The notes below the pieces were generated by a model, which saw only the letters and a program-made list of their open reading frames with translations, searched no databases and was not told where the DNA came from. Shown here piece after piece: positions 1-5,689 of a stretch of 7,501 bases of DNA. Where the stretch lies: the NCBI GenBank assembly GCA_002332795.1, contig DDBP01000191.1, positions 1 through 7,501 of the forward strand. The letters run 5' to 3'. Numbering within the stretch: the first letter of the stretch is position 1; every line of letters begins with the position of its first letter. A program made the translations under genes and the position numbers. Source of the stretch: Anaerolineales bacterium UBA2029. GTDB lineage: Bacteria > Chloroflexota > Anaerolineae > Aggregatilineales > Aggregatilineaceae.

Positions 1-10
1 TACTGTCTTC

Positions 11-32
11 CCAGCCTCCCTTCAGAGACTGG
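11..32 (-). other. Small hairpin at the left edge, role unknown
   Basis: The arms at 11-18 and 25-32 can form an 8-bp stem around a 6-base loop. In minus-strand RNA every position pairs, one as a U-G wobble. In plus-strand RNA the same position would be a C-A mismatch, so if the structure matters it more likely belongs to a minus-strand transcript. No T-run follows on the minus strand before the window ends, so I do not call it a terminator. It may be chance in GC-rich DNA. Confidence 0.25.
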
Positions 33-84
33 TCGTTTCCTTCCGCACGTCGGCTTCCTGTCACTATGCTGTTGTTAAGGTGCG

Positions 85-103
85 CTGTGGCTCAGAACCA
101 CAG
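85..103. other. Perfect 6-bp hairpin with 7-base loop
   Basis: CTGTGG at 85-90 is exactly complementary to CCACAG at 98-103. It lies downstream, on the minus strand, of the strong intrinsic terminator at 121-143. Around it, positions 1-116 contain no ORF with a credible start and ribosome-binding site. A GTG-started minus-strand frame runs off the left edge from about position 66, but it has no Shine-Dalgarno sequence. Function unknown. Confidence 0.25.
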
Positions 104-116
104 GTCTTTCAGGGGG

Positions 117-143
117 CAACAAAAACCCGCCAGTGAGGGCGGG
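117..143 (-). terminator. Intrinsic terminator of the putative small RNA
   Basis: Read on the minus strand, CCCGCC (143-138), a 6-base loop CTCACT (137-132) and GGCGGG (131-126) form a perfect 6-bp GC stem, followed at once by TTTTT (125-121) and GTTG. This is the textbook layout of a rho-independent terminator. On the plus strand the stem is followed by GGCACG, so it would not terminate plus-strand transcripts. It lies about 210 bases beyond the separate melA terminator, so it probably serves the independent transcription unit that starts at the promoter at 273-301. Confidence 0.75.
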
Positions 144-266
144 GGCACGACAAGCTGAAAACTTTCGCGGTTTTCAGGATGCTCGCCGTTGCAACCCCCT
201 TTCCTGTCGTTCAGTTTGTCAGAACTGCGCCCCGCTACTGCAGAGCGCGTCGTTCCTTTCCAACGT
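121..266 (-). ncRNA. Candidate structured small RNA, family not recognised
   Basis: A minus-strand unit of about 145 bases sits between a strong promoter (273-301) and an intrinsic terminator (117-143), both well separated from melA. The interior is rich in self-complementarity. There is a perfect 8-bp hairpin (155-162 with 170-177). A 6-bp helix TGTCGT/ACGACA (147-152 with 205-210) encloses that hairpin. A possible 7-bp closing helix joins GGGCACG at the 5' end (270-264) to CGTGCCC near the 3' end (149-143), though it shares bases with the previous helix. The start site expected from the -10 box is near 266, which would cut into that closing helix; this tension is unresolved. A 69-codon frame covers the region but runs through the terminator and has no recognisable protein character. 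I see no SRP RNA (GGAA-tetraloop signature), tmRNA or RNase P hallmark. It could be a trans-acting small RNA, a 6S-like RNA, or a leader or riboswitch for a gene left of the window. Confidence 0.5.
155..177 (-). other. 8-bp internal hairpin of the putative small RNA
   Basis: CTGAAAAC at 155-162 is exactly complementary to GTTTTCAG at 170-177, with a 7-base loop at 163-169. Eight perfect pairs in a short spacer are unlikely to be chance alone. The hairpin sits just 5' of the terminator in the minus-strand transcript and would be the most stable internal element of the RNA. The run of A and T in the arms also stands out against the GC-rich surroundings. Confidence 0.5.
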
Positions 267-272
267 GCCCAC

Positions 273-301
273 ATCTTACCATCCCCCGGCGGGGCCGTCA
301 A
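273..301 (-). promoter_or_regulatory. Sigma70-type promoter of the putative small RNA
   Basis: On the minus strand TTGACG (301-296) and TAAGAT (278-273) are separated by exactly 17 bases, matching 5 of 6 and 4-5 of 6 consensus positions. The expected start site is near 266. The spacer contains a CCCC-GGC-GGGG inverted repeat (284-294), which may be an operator or simply GC-rich sequence. Because the melA terminator lies just upstream (335-382), this promoter should define a new transcript and not a processed melA tail. Confidence 0.65.
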
Positions 302-334
302 GGGCGATTCCTTGAGTTTTCACAAAGTAGTCTG

Positions 335-382
335 AAAAAGGCGAAACAGCTTCCAGTCCCCAGTGTGCCGGAGACTGGAAGC
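335..382 (-). terminator. Intrinsic terminator of melA
   Basis: On the minus strand a perfect 10-bp stem, GCTTCCAGTC (382-373) with GACTGGAAGC (358-349), closes a 14-base loop and is followed by TGTTTCGCC and then TTTTT (339-335). It begins 9 bases after the melA stop codon. The first T-run is interrupted, so efficiency could be moderate, but position and stem make it the natural end of the melA transcript and of the dnaX-ybaB-recR-melA run if that is one operon. Confidence 0.75.
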
Positions 383-391
383 CGGGACCGC

Positions 392-1690
392 TTAGTGGAA
401 GGCGGGCAGCCAATCGCCGTGCGCTTCGATCAATTCGTCCACCAGCGCCCAAATCTGGTCGAGGTCCAGTTCGGCAGCCGTGTGCGGATCGAGCATGGCC
501 GCATGGTAGATGTGCTCGCGCTTGCCGGTCAGGGCCGCTTCCACTGTCAGCGCCTGCACGTTGATATTGGTCTGGATCAGCGCGGCCAGATGCGGCGGTA
601 GCTTTCCAATGTGCGTGGGCTGAATACCGTTCTTATCCACCAGGCAGGGCACCTCCACACAGGACTCGCGCGGCAGGTTGTCAATGAGACCATCGTTCAT
701 CACGTTGCCGTAGATCACCCGCGGCACGCCCGTCTCCAGGCTGTGAATGATGGACGCGCCATACTCCATGCTGGGCACGACCTCGATAGATAGCGCCGGG
801 TCCTCATAGGCCGCGCGCATGGCGTCCCACTCCGCGATCTGCACCTCGCAGCGGCGGATGTACTCGTCCAGCGGGATATTGAAGCGCTCGATCAGGTCGG
901 GGCGGTCGCGCTTGATGAACCAGGGCACATATTCGGCGAAGTGCTCGCTGGACTCGGTGACGAAATAGCCCAGACGACGCAGCATCTCATAGCGCACGCG
1001 ATTCCAGTCTGGCACGCGCCCTTCCTCAATGACCTTGAACAGCAGCGGATAGAGGTCTTCACCGTTCCGCTCGAAGCGCAGGTAGAAAGCCATGTGATTG
1101 ATCCCTGCGCACACGTAGTTGATCTCCTCATACGGCACGCCGATATCCTCAGCCAGCTTCATGGCTGTGCCCTGCACGCTATGGCATAGCCCCACGTTCT
1201 TGATGCGGCTGGCGCGGCAGATGGCCCACGTATTCATGGCCATCGGGTTGACGTAGTTGAGGAAGGTCACGTCCGGGCAGAGTTCTTCCATGTCGCGGCA
1301 CATATCGAGCAACACCGGGATGGTGCGCAGCGCCCGCATGATCCCGCCCACGCCCAGCGTGTCGGCAATGGTCGCGCGCAGGCCGTACTTCTTGGGAATC
1401 TCGAAGTCTATCACCGTACCGGGCTTATAACCGGCCACCTGAATCATGCAGATGGCGTAGTCCGCGCCATCCAGTGCCGCGCGCCGATCGGTGGTCACTT
1501 CGATCTTCGGGTGCGCATTGAGCGCTTTCGCCACCTTGTGGGCCACGATCTCCGATGTGCTCAGGCGGTCGGGGTCAATGTCGAACAGTGTCAGAGTGGA
1601 CTCGGCCAGTTCGGGGAACTGCAGGATATCGCCCATCAGATTCTTGGCGAAGACCGTGCTACCCGCGCCGATGAAGACAATTTTGACCAT
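392..1690 (-). CDS. melA: Alpha-galactosidase, glycoside hydrolase family 4
   Basis: The 432-residue product belongs to GH4, enzymes that cleave glycosides by an NAD+-dependent redox-elimination route needing a divalent metal. It closely resembles enterobacterial MelA along its length, so hydrolysis of melibiose-like alpha-galactosides in the cytosol is the likely role. Visible marks are the N-terminal dinucleotide-binding glycines (FIGAGS, residues 6-11), the IADTLGVGGIMRALRTIP segment (108-125), the NYVNPMAMNTW segment (145-155), LCHSVQGTA with metal-ligand Cys169, GINHMAFYL with His199, and LGYFVTESSEHFAEY (240-254). The C-terminus IEAHGDWLP is also MelA-like. I chose the ATG at 1690 because AGAGGG lies about 9 bases upstream and the next residues begin the Rossmann strand; an in-frame start at 1723 would add 11 residues unlike the family. 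It follows recR by 91 bases. No transporter or regulator of galactosides is in the window. Alpha-glucosidase or alpha-galacturonidase activity, also found in GH4, is less likely. Confidence 0.93.
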   Translation of the reverse strand: MVKIVFIGAGSTVFAKNLMGDILQFPELAESTLTLFDIDPDRLSTSEIVAHKVAKALNAHPKIEVTTDRRAALDGADYAICMIQVAGYKPGTVIDFEIPKKYGLRATIADTLGVGGIMRALRTIPVLLDMCRDMEELCPDVTFLNYVNPMAMNTWAICRASRIKNVGLCHSVQGTAMKLAEDIGVPYEEINYVCAGINHMAFYLRFERNGEDLYPLLFKVIEEGRVPDWNRVRYEMLRRLGYFVTESSEHFAEYVPWFIKRDRPDLIERFNIPLDEYIRRCEVQIAEWDAMRAAYEDPALSIEVVPSMEYGASIIHSLETGVPRVIYGNVMNDGLIDNLPRESCVEVPCLVDKNGIQPTHIGKLPPHLAALIQTNINVQALTVEAALTGKREHIYHAAMLDPHTAAELDLDQIWALVDELIEAHGDWLPAFH

Positions 1691-1725
1691 AGATGCAATC
1701 CCTCTTGATAGCCCATCACACAAAG

Positions 1726-1747
1726 CGGGGCGTCCCAGTACGCCCCG
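1726..1747 (-). terminator. 7-bp hairpin between recR and melA, possible weak terminator
   Basis: CGGGGCG (1726-1732) and CGCCCCG (1741-1747) are perfectly complementary around an 8-base loop. On the minus strand the hairpin is followed by CTTTG, with only three T residues. It could be a weak or partial terminator that lowers melA expression relative to recR, or it could protect the end of an upstream message. It is not a strong intrinsic terminator. Confidence 0.35.
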
Positions 1748-1761
1748 ATCCTGCCATCTCA

Positions 1762-1777
1762 GCAGCGCATGCGCTGC
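1762..1777. promoter_or_regulatory. Perfect 16-base palindrome upstream of melA
   Basis: GCAGCGCATGCGCTGC is its own reverse complement. It lies 4 bases beyond the recR stop and about 72 bases upstream of the melA start. Perfect dyads of this size are typical binding sites of dimeric regulators, so it may be an operator for melA. It could instead fold in RNA as a 6-bp stem with a CATG loop. I see no convincing -35/-10 pair beside it, so the role is a guess. Confidence 0.35.
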
Positions 1778-1781
1778 ACCG

Positions 1782-2384
1782 TTACATCTCGTGCCGCCCC
1801 TGCAACGCGCGCAGCAGCGTCACGGAGTCCACATATTCCAGGTCACCGCCGGTGGGCAGCCCTCGCGCCAGGCGGGTGATCTTCACGCCCGTAGGGGCCA
1901 GTTGGCGCTGCAGGTACATCGCCGTCGCGTCGCCTTCGATGCCGGGGTTGGTGGCGATGATGACTTCGCGCACTCCGCCCGCCGACACTCGCGCCACCAG
2001 CTCGCGTATCTTCAAATCCTCCGGCCCGATGCCTTCCACCGGTGAGATCGCGCCGTGCAGCACGTGATAGCGCCCCTGGTACGCGCCGGTGCGTTCCACG
2101 GCCAGCACGTCCAGCGGCTCTTCGACCACCACGATGGTCGAGCTGTCGCGATTCTCGTCGCGGCAGATGGCGCAGGGATCGTCTTCGGTGATGTTGTAAC
2201 ACACGGAGCAGGTGCGCGTCTTGGCCTTGAGGTCGGCGATGGCCGCGGCCAGCGTTTGCGAAAGCTCGTCCGGCGCGCGCAGCAGGTAGTAGGTCAGCCG
2301 GGAAGCTGTCTTCGGTCCGATCCCTGGCAGGCGCGAAAACGCCTCAATCAACTGCGTGACCGGTTTGGGAACCGCCTGGCTCAC
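1782..2384 (-). CDS. recR: Recombination protein RecR
   Basis: The 200-residue product is RecR, which works with RecO (and RecF) to load RecA on SSB-coated single-stranded gaps during recombinational repair. Its length is the family's usual one and all parts are present: a helix-hairpin-helix near the N-terminus (RLPGIGPKTASRL, 18-30), a four-cysteine zinc site (Cys59, Cys62, Cys71, Cys74), a Toprim domain with the VVEEPLDVLAVERTG (86-100) and ATNPGIEGDATA (144-155) segments, and the C-terminal RGLPTGGDLEYVD motif (174-186). The start is GTG; AGGACAGGTGAG lies immediately upstream as the ribosome-binding site. It follows ybaB by 28 bases, the conserved dnaX-ybaB-recR order, so co-transcription is very likely. 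Nothing is missing or truncated. Confidence 0.97.
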   Translation of the reverse strand: MSQAVPKPVTQLIEAFSRLPGIGPKTASRLTYYLLRAPDELSQTLAAAIADLKAKTRTCSVCYNITEDDPCAICRDENRDSSTIVVVEEPLDVLAVERTGAYQGRYHVLHGAISPVEGIGPEDLKIRELVARVSAGGVREVIIATNPGIEGDATAMYLQRQLAPTGVKITRLARGLPTGGDLEYVDSVTLLRALQGRHEM

Positions 2385-2412
2385 CGCTCACCTGTCCTCT
2401 GGCCGCGCGCGA

Positions 2413-2802
2413 TCAAAACAGACCGCCCAGGCCGCCAGGCAACATGGATTGCAGCCCGCCGGTGATGCTCTGCATCTTCTCGGCGGCGTAGGCCTGGCTC
2501 TTTTCGATGGCCTGATTGACCGCCGCGACCAGCAAATCCTGCAGATCGGTCAGCCATTCCTCGTCGGTGGTGTCTATGGCGTCGGGGCTGATGGTGATGG
2601 AGCGCACCTGCTGATGACCGGTGATGACAACCGTCACCGCGCCGCCGCCCACGCTCACTTCCAGCGTCTCCTCGCCCAGCGCGGCCTGGGCGGCTTCCAT
2701 CTCTTCCTGCATCTTCTGAATCTGGCGCATGAGCGCGGCCTGGTTGGGCACTCCGCCCCCTGGTCCGCCAAACCCACCGCCACCATGTCGTCTCTTGGCC
2801 AT
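2413..2802 (-). CDS. ybaB: YbaB/EbfC nucleoid-associated protein
   Basis: The 129-residue product belongs to the YbaB/EbfC family, small dimeric DNA-binding proteins of the nucleoid. The core is standard: a long N-terminal helix (about 22-44, AALMRQIQKMQEEMEAAQAA), a three-strand sheet (TLEVSVGGGAVTVVITG, then VRSITISPDAI), and a C-terminal helix (LQDLLVAAVNQAIEKSQ) running into a glycine-rich tail. The N-terminus adds about 20 residues, basic then glycine-rich (MAKRRHGGGGFGGPGGG), which may touch DNA. I chose the ATG at 2802 because AAAGGAG lies 10 bases upstream; the longer in-frame starts at 2826 and 2871 would place that site inside the gene. It sits 65 bases after dnaX and 28 before recR. 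The gene order supports the assignment, though the exact function of the family is not settled. Confidence 0.94.
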   Translation of the reverse strand: MAKRRHGGGGFGGPGGGVPNQAALMRQIQKMQEEMEAAQAALGEETLEVSVGGGAVTVVITGHQQVRSITISPDAIDTTDEEWLTDLQDLLVAAVNQAIEKSQAYAAEKMQSITGGLQSMLPGGLGGLF

Positions 2803-2867
2803 GCGATACTCGCTCCTTTGCTCCATCGAAAAGCGCCTGCGACGCTCTACCGCCAGCGCACAGACGC

Positions 2868-4424
2868 TCACTCATCCAGTTCGGTCAGTTCGCCGCCCAG
2901 CTCGTTGACGCCGAAGGCCAGCACGTCGTCGGTCGCCAGGGCGCTGTTGGCGCCGGGCGCTTTGACCTGCGCCTCGTCTATCACAATCACCGTGAACTTC
3001 AACGGCGTGCCCAATATCTGGTAGAACAGACTGTCCAGCACGGCGCGCTTGTCTTCGGCCTCCACCTTCTGCTTGAAGAAAGGACTGGGTACGCTGAGGA
3101 TGAGCACTTCCCCGCGCACTTCGCGCGGCGTGACATGCTCCAGCAGCGCTGGCAACGTGCGATCTCGCTCGCGGGCGAGCTTCTGAATGCGCGGCCAGGC
3201 TTCCAGCACATCACTCAGGCGCACCGCGGTCACTCCTTCGACCCGCGGCGGGGGCGGAGTCTCGTCGGTCGCTGGGCGCGGCGGGGCGGACGGGCGCGTG
3301 CGTTCAACTCTGGCGGGCGCGGGCGCGGGTTCTGGCTCAGCCGCCAGTCTTAGCGACTCCAGGAAGGCCATCTCCAGCGGCAACTGCGGTTGCCAGCCGC
3401 CGCGCCATTCGGCCACAGCATTGTTGAAAGCGCGCAGCGCCGTCAGCAGCGCCCCCTGGCCGATCTGCGCGGCCTGCTGACGCAGGACGGCGCGGCGCTC
3501 TTCAGGAGCGTCTACCAGCGCGTCTCCGCCCAGCCGCGTCAGCAGGACCTGCCGCAGATGGGCGATGAGCTGCTGCCCGAACTGTCGCGGATCGGCCCCG
3601 CTATCAATTGCCACGTTGATCACGTCCAGGCCACGCGCGGCGTTGCCCTCGATCAGCGCGTCTACCAGATCGATCACATGCTGACTGCTGGCCGTGCCCA
3701 GAATCTGCTCGGCCATGGCCAGCGTAATGGGGACGGACGGATCGGCGATGAGCTGATCGAGCAGGCTGATGCTGTCGCGCACGCTGCCTGTACCCTCGCG
3801 GGCGATCAGTTCCAGCGCGGCGGGTTCCACCGACACGCCCTCCGCGGCGGCGATCTGCGCCAGGCGCCTGGTCACTTCCGCCAGCGACACCCGCCGGAAT
3901 TCGAACAACTGACAGCGACTCTTGATCGTCGCCGGCACCTTGGCGATCTCAGTCGTCGCCAGCACGAAGATGGCATGCGCGGGCGGTTCTTCCAGCGTCT
4001 TGAGCAGCGCGTCGAACGCCGCGCCAGAGAAACGGTGCACTTCGTCAATGATGTAGATTTTGTAGCGGCCCTCGCTGGGGGCGAAGGCAATGCGATCGCG
4101 CAGGTCACGCACGTCATCCACGCCGGTATGCGAGGCCGCGTCTATCTCGATCAGGTCGAGGAAGCGCCCTTCGTTGACGGCCACACAGTGCGCGCACACG
4201 TCGCAGGGACGGCGGTCGGGGTCGTCGTCCAGACAGTTGACCGCCTTGGCCAGCAGCCGCGCCGTCGAGGTCTTGCCCGTGCCGCGCGGCCCGCTGAACA
4301 GATAGGCGTGACGGATGCGCCCCTGGCGCAAGGCATTGCGCAGGGTGCGGGTGATGTGCTCCTGCCCGATGACATCCTCGAAAGTGCGCGGTCGCCACCT
4401 GAGATAAAGCGCCTGTGCGGGCAC
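2868..4424 (-). CDS. dnaX: DNA polymerase III subunit gamma/tau
   Basis: The 518-residue product is the ATPase of the replicative clamp loader, which opens the beta clamp and places it on primed DNA; tau also ties the loader to polymerase and helicase. The AAA+ core shows Walker A (GPRGTGKT, 45-52), a zinc site (Cys64, Cys74, Cys77, Cys80), Walker B (IIDEVH, 125-130), sensor 1 (ATTEIAKVP, 156-164), the SRC arginine finger (169-171) and sensor 2 (GSVRDSISLLDQ, 213-224). A clamp-loader collar domain follows (about 235-360), then a Pro/Ala-rich linker (362-398) and a tau-type C-terminal domain (about 400-518). The GTG start at 4424 has AAGGGAGG upstream with suitable spacing. I see no A-rich slippery heptamer around the linker, so the E. 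coli type of programmed frameshift to make a short gamma is not apparent. It leads the ybaB-recR cluster. Confidence 0.97.
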   Translation of the reverse strand: MPAQALYLRWRPRTFEDVIGQEHITRTLRNALRQGRIRHAYLFSGPRGTGKTSTARLLAKAVNCLDDDPDRRPCDVCAHCVAVNEGRFLDLIEIDAASHTGVDDVRDLRDRIAFAPSEGRYKIYIIDEVHRFSGAAFDALLKTLEEPPAHAIFVLATTEIAKVPATIKSRCQLFEFRRVSLAEVTRRLAQIAAAEGVSVEPAALELIAREGTGSVRDSISLLDQLIADPSVPITLAMAEQILGTASSQHVIDLVDALIEGNAARGLDVINVAIDSGADPRQFGQQLIAHLRQVLLTRLGGDALVDAPEERRAVLRQQAAQIGQGALLTALRAFNNAVAEWRGGWQPQLPLEMAFLESLRLAAEPEPAPAPARVERTRPSAPPRPATDETPPPPRVEGVTAVRLSDVLEAWPRIQKLARERDRTLPALLEHVTPREVRGEVLILSVPSPFFKQKVEAEDKRAVLDSLFYQILGTPLKFTVIVIDEAQVKAPGANSALATDDVLAFGVNELGGELTELDE

Positions 4425-4453
4425 GCCACAACCTCCCTTGACGTTATGTGCCT

Positions 4454-4483
4454 AGTGTAGCAGGCGGCTCTGGGCGGGCGCAA
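4454..4483 (-). promoter_or_regulatory. Likely promoter of the dnaX-ybaB-recR operon
   Basis: On the minus strand TTGCGC (4483-4478) and TACACT (4459-4454) are 18 bases apart, and TGC directly before the hexamer gives an extended -10. Transcription would start near 4447, leaving a leader of about 22 bases that contains the AAGGGAGG ribosome-binding site of dnaX. The -35 matches consensus only in part. No other well-placed -10 box is visible between dnaX and the repeat element. Confidence 0.5.
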
Positions 4484-4515
4484 ATCTTGTGCATGGTCGG
4501 AGGGTATCCTGCTAT

Positions 4516-4606
4516 TCACCGCGGAGACGCAGAGAGCGCGGAGGAAAAAGCGGAGACAGCGAGACTGTGGGTCTGTCTCTGCGCCCTCTGTGATCCCTGT
4601 GGTGGA
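4516..4606. repeat. Imperfect inverted repeat, MITE-like dispersed element
   Basis: The left arm (about 4516-4543, beginning TTCACCGCGGAGACGCAGAG) and the reverse complement of the right arm (about 4578-4606, ending CCCTGTGGTGGA) share an ACC-CGC/CAC-GGAGA-CAGAG-GCGC-GAG backbone with several mismatches and one indel. The arms flank an A-rich and then AC-rich centre. The purine pattern GCGGAGACGCAGAGAGCGCGGAGG resembles, from memory, the short intergenic repeats of this composition scattered in many bacterial genomes. I see no transposase and no clear target-site duplication. It separates the minus-strand dnaX unit from the rightward genes. A transcript in either direction could fold here, so it might also influence transcription. 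Confidence 0.6.
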
Positions 4607-4669
4607 TTTCGCTCTTCAGGCAGAGCATGTCCAGCAGGAAAGAAGCGGACGCGCCCAGCCAATTTGTTG

Positions 4670-4675
4670 TATACT
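4670..4675 (+). promoter_or_regulatory. Possible -10 box for the rightward operon
   Basis: TATACT matches the sigma70 -10 consensus at 5 of 6 positions and lies 53 bases before the start of the small zinc protein gene, in an AT-richer patch (AATTTGTTGTATACTCTTCA). No good -35 hexamer is present at the right distance (the bases there are GC-rich), and the TG in front is one base off for an extended -10. It is the best candidate in the 121 bases between the repeat element and the gene, but weak on its own. Confidence 0.35.
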
Positions 4676-4727
4676 CTTCACAGTTTTTGAACGAGACTTC
4701 TTACTCCCACAACCGGAGAGCGCGACC

Positions 4728-4940
4728 ATGAAGTGCATTCACTGCGGGGAGCAGGCGCAGGCCATCTGTCGCTGGTGCGGACGGGCGGTATGCGCCAACC
4801 ATATCAAGCCGATGACCTATATCATCTCCGTCTACGTCGGGGGCAAGAAAGTGCCCAAATCGCTGGTGGTGGCCGACGCCGTGTGGTGCGGCATCTGCAA
4901 ACCGCAGCCGGAGCCAATCGAAATGCCTTATCTCGACTGA
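4728..4940 (+). CDS. Small Cys/His zinc-binding protein, function unknown
   Basis: The 70-residue product is soluble, with four paired metal-ligand motifs: CIHC (Cys3, Cys6), CRWC (Cys14, Cys17), CANH (Cys22, His25) and CGIC (Cys54, Cys57). The first six of these ligands lie in the first 25 residues, a spacing like B-box or small treble-clef zinc fingers; the last pair closes the protein after a short beta-like segment (TYIISVYVGGKKVPKSLVVAD). Two zinc ions could be bound. The ATG at 4728 has GGAG 9 bases upstream. Longer upstream in-frame starts would read into the repeat element and are rejected. It is followed after 27 bases by the FHA protein gene and probably shares its transcript. Such folds often mediate protein contacts; a link to the FHA/M50 pair is inferred from position only. 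I do not recognise a characterised relative. Confidence 0.8.
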   Translation: MKCIHCGEQAQAICRWCGRAVCANHIKPMTYIISVYVGGKKVPKSLVVADAVWCGICKPQPEPIEMPYLD

Positions 4941-4967
4941 TCGCCTGGGCCACCAGAGGGGGAACGC

Positions 4968-5663
4968 ATGAGCGAGCAGGGTTCGGCGCTGGCGAAAATC
5001 ACCTGGGATGATCCGCAGACGGGCGAACACCGCGAATACGTATTGCTAGCTGGCGCGACGGCGACCATCGGGCGCAGCGCCGACAACCAGATTCACATCC
5101 CCGAACGCCACGTGTCGCGTCAGCACGCCGTGATCAGCTTCCGCGACGGCGTCTTCATGCTGACCGACCTGGGCAGCGCCAACGGCACGTTCGTCAACGA
5201 CAAGAAGCTCACCGACCCGTTCCCGCTGGCCCATGGCGACGTGATCCGGCTCTACGTGCCGGTGCTGCATTTCTCGGCCATCGTCACCGAGCAGGAGAAA
5301 GAACGCGCCCGCCAGACGGGGACATTGATCGTGCCGGTGAGCGGCAGCGGTCAGCCCACCCTGCATATCACATCCGGGCCACAGGAAGGCGCAGTGATCC
5401 CGCTGCTGACGCCGCGCGTGACCATTGGGCGGGCGACGCGCGAGGCAAACTGGGACATCTCGCTGCAGGATCGCGCTGTCTCGCGCCCACACTGTGCGCT
5501 GGTGCTGGGCGAGGGGGGCGTGTGGACAATCCAGGACCTGGGCAGCGCCAACGGCACCCTGGTCAACGGCGTCCCCGCCGGGGCCGACGAGCCGCTCCCC
5601 CTGAGTGATGGCGCGGTGATCACGGTCGGCGAGACGACGTTGCTCTTCCGCCTGGGCGGTTGA
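4968..5663 (+). CDS. Tandem FHA-domain protein
   Basis: The 231-residue product consists of two forkhead-associated domains and little else. FHA domains bind phosphothreonine peptides, usually to connect Ser/Thr kinases with their targets. Domain 1 (about 22-103) has the GRS turn (35-37), SRQH (50-53) and SANGT (70-74). Domain 2 (about 131-229) has GR (154-155), SRPH (172-175) and SANGT (193-197). The Arg, Ser and Asn residues that contact phosphopeptide in known FHA domains are thus present in both. The linker holds TGTLIVP (117-123), a Thr with hydrophobic residues after it, which might bind one of the domains when phosphorylated, as in GarA; that is inference. No signal peptide or membrane segment is seen, so it is cytosolic. 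The ATG at 4968 follows AGAGGGGGA closely. The stop overlaps or nearly abuts the M50 gene, which argues for joint production. Confidence 0.92.
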   Translation: MSEQGSALAKITWDDPQTGEHREYVLLAGATATIGRSADNQIHIPERHVSRQHAVISFRDGVFMLTDLGSANGTFVNDKKLTDPFPLAHGDVIRLYVPVLHFSAIVTEQEKERARQTGTLIVPVSGSGQPTLHITSGPQEGAVIPLLTPRVTIGRATREANWDISLQDRAVSRPHCALVLGEGGVWTIQDLGSANGTLVNGVPAGADEPLPLSDGAVITVGETTLLFRLGG

Positions 5664-5689
5664 CCGCCCTTATCTGCGAACTGTTGCCA

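Noticed and set aside
15..22. Shine-Dalgarno-like AAGGGAGG on the minus strand at the left edge
   Set aside because: No start codon occurs at the usual distance before the window ends, and the bases form part of the hairpin at 11-32.
92..301. 69-codon minus-strand ORF over the putative small RNA
   Set aside because: It begins around the promoter -10/-35 region, runs through a textbook terminator, has no ribosome-binding site and encodes a low-complexity product without recognisable features.
1691..1723. Longer melA start 11 residues upstream
   Set aside because: The AGAGGG ribosome-binding site would fall inside the gene, and the family's N-terminus begins at the Rossmann strand right after the ATG at 1690.
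2803..2871. Longer ybaB starts at 2826 and 2871
   Set aside because: AAAGGAG is placed correctly for the ATG at 2802 only; the extra residues are unlike the family, and the longest form would overlap the dnaX end.
3390..4460. 356-codon plus-strand ORF opposite dnaX
   Set aside because: It lies antisense to a complete, motif-rich dnaX; long antisense frames are common in GC-rich genes. No domain is recognisable in its product.
4590..4727. Longer in-frame start for the small zinc protein
   Set aside because: It would translate the end of the repeat element and the putative -10 region; the ATG at 4728 has its own GGAG and starts directly at the first Cys motif.
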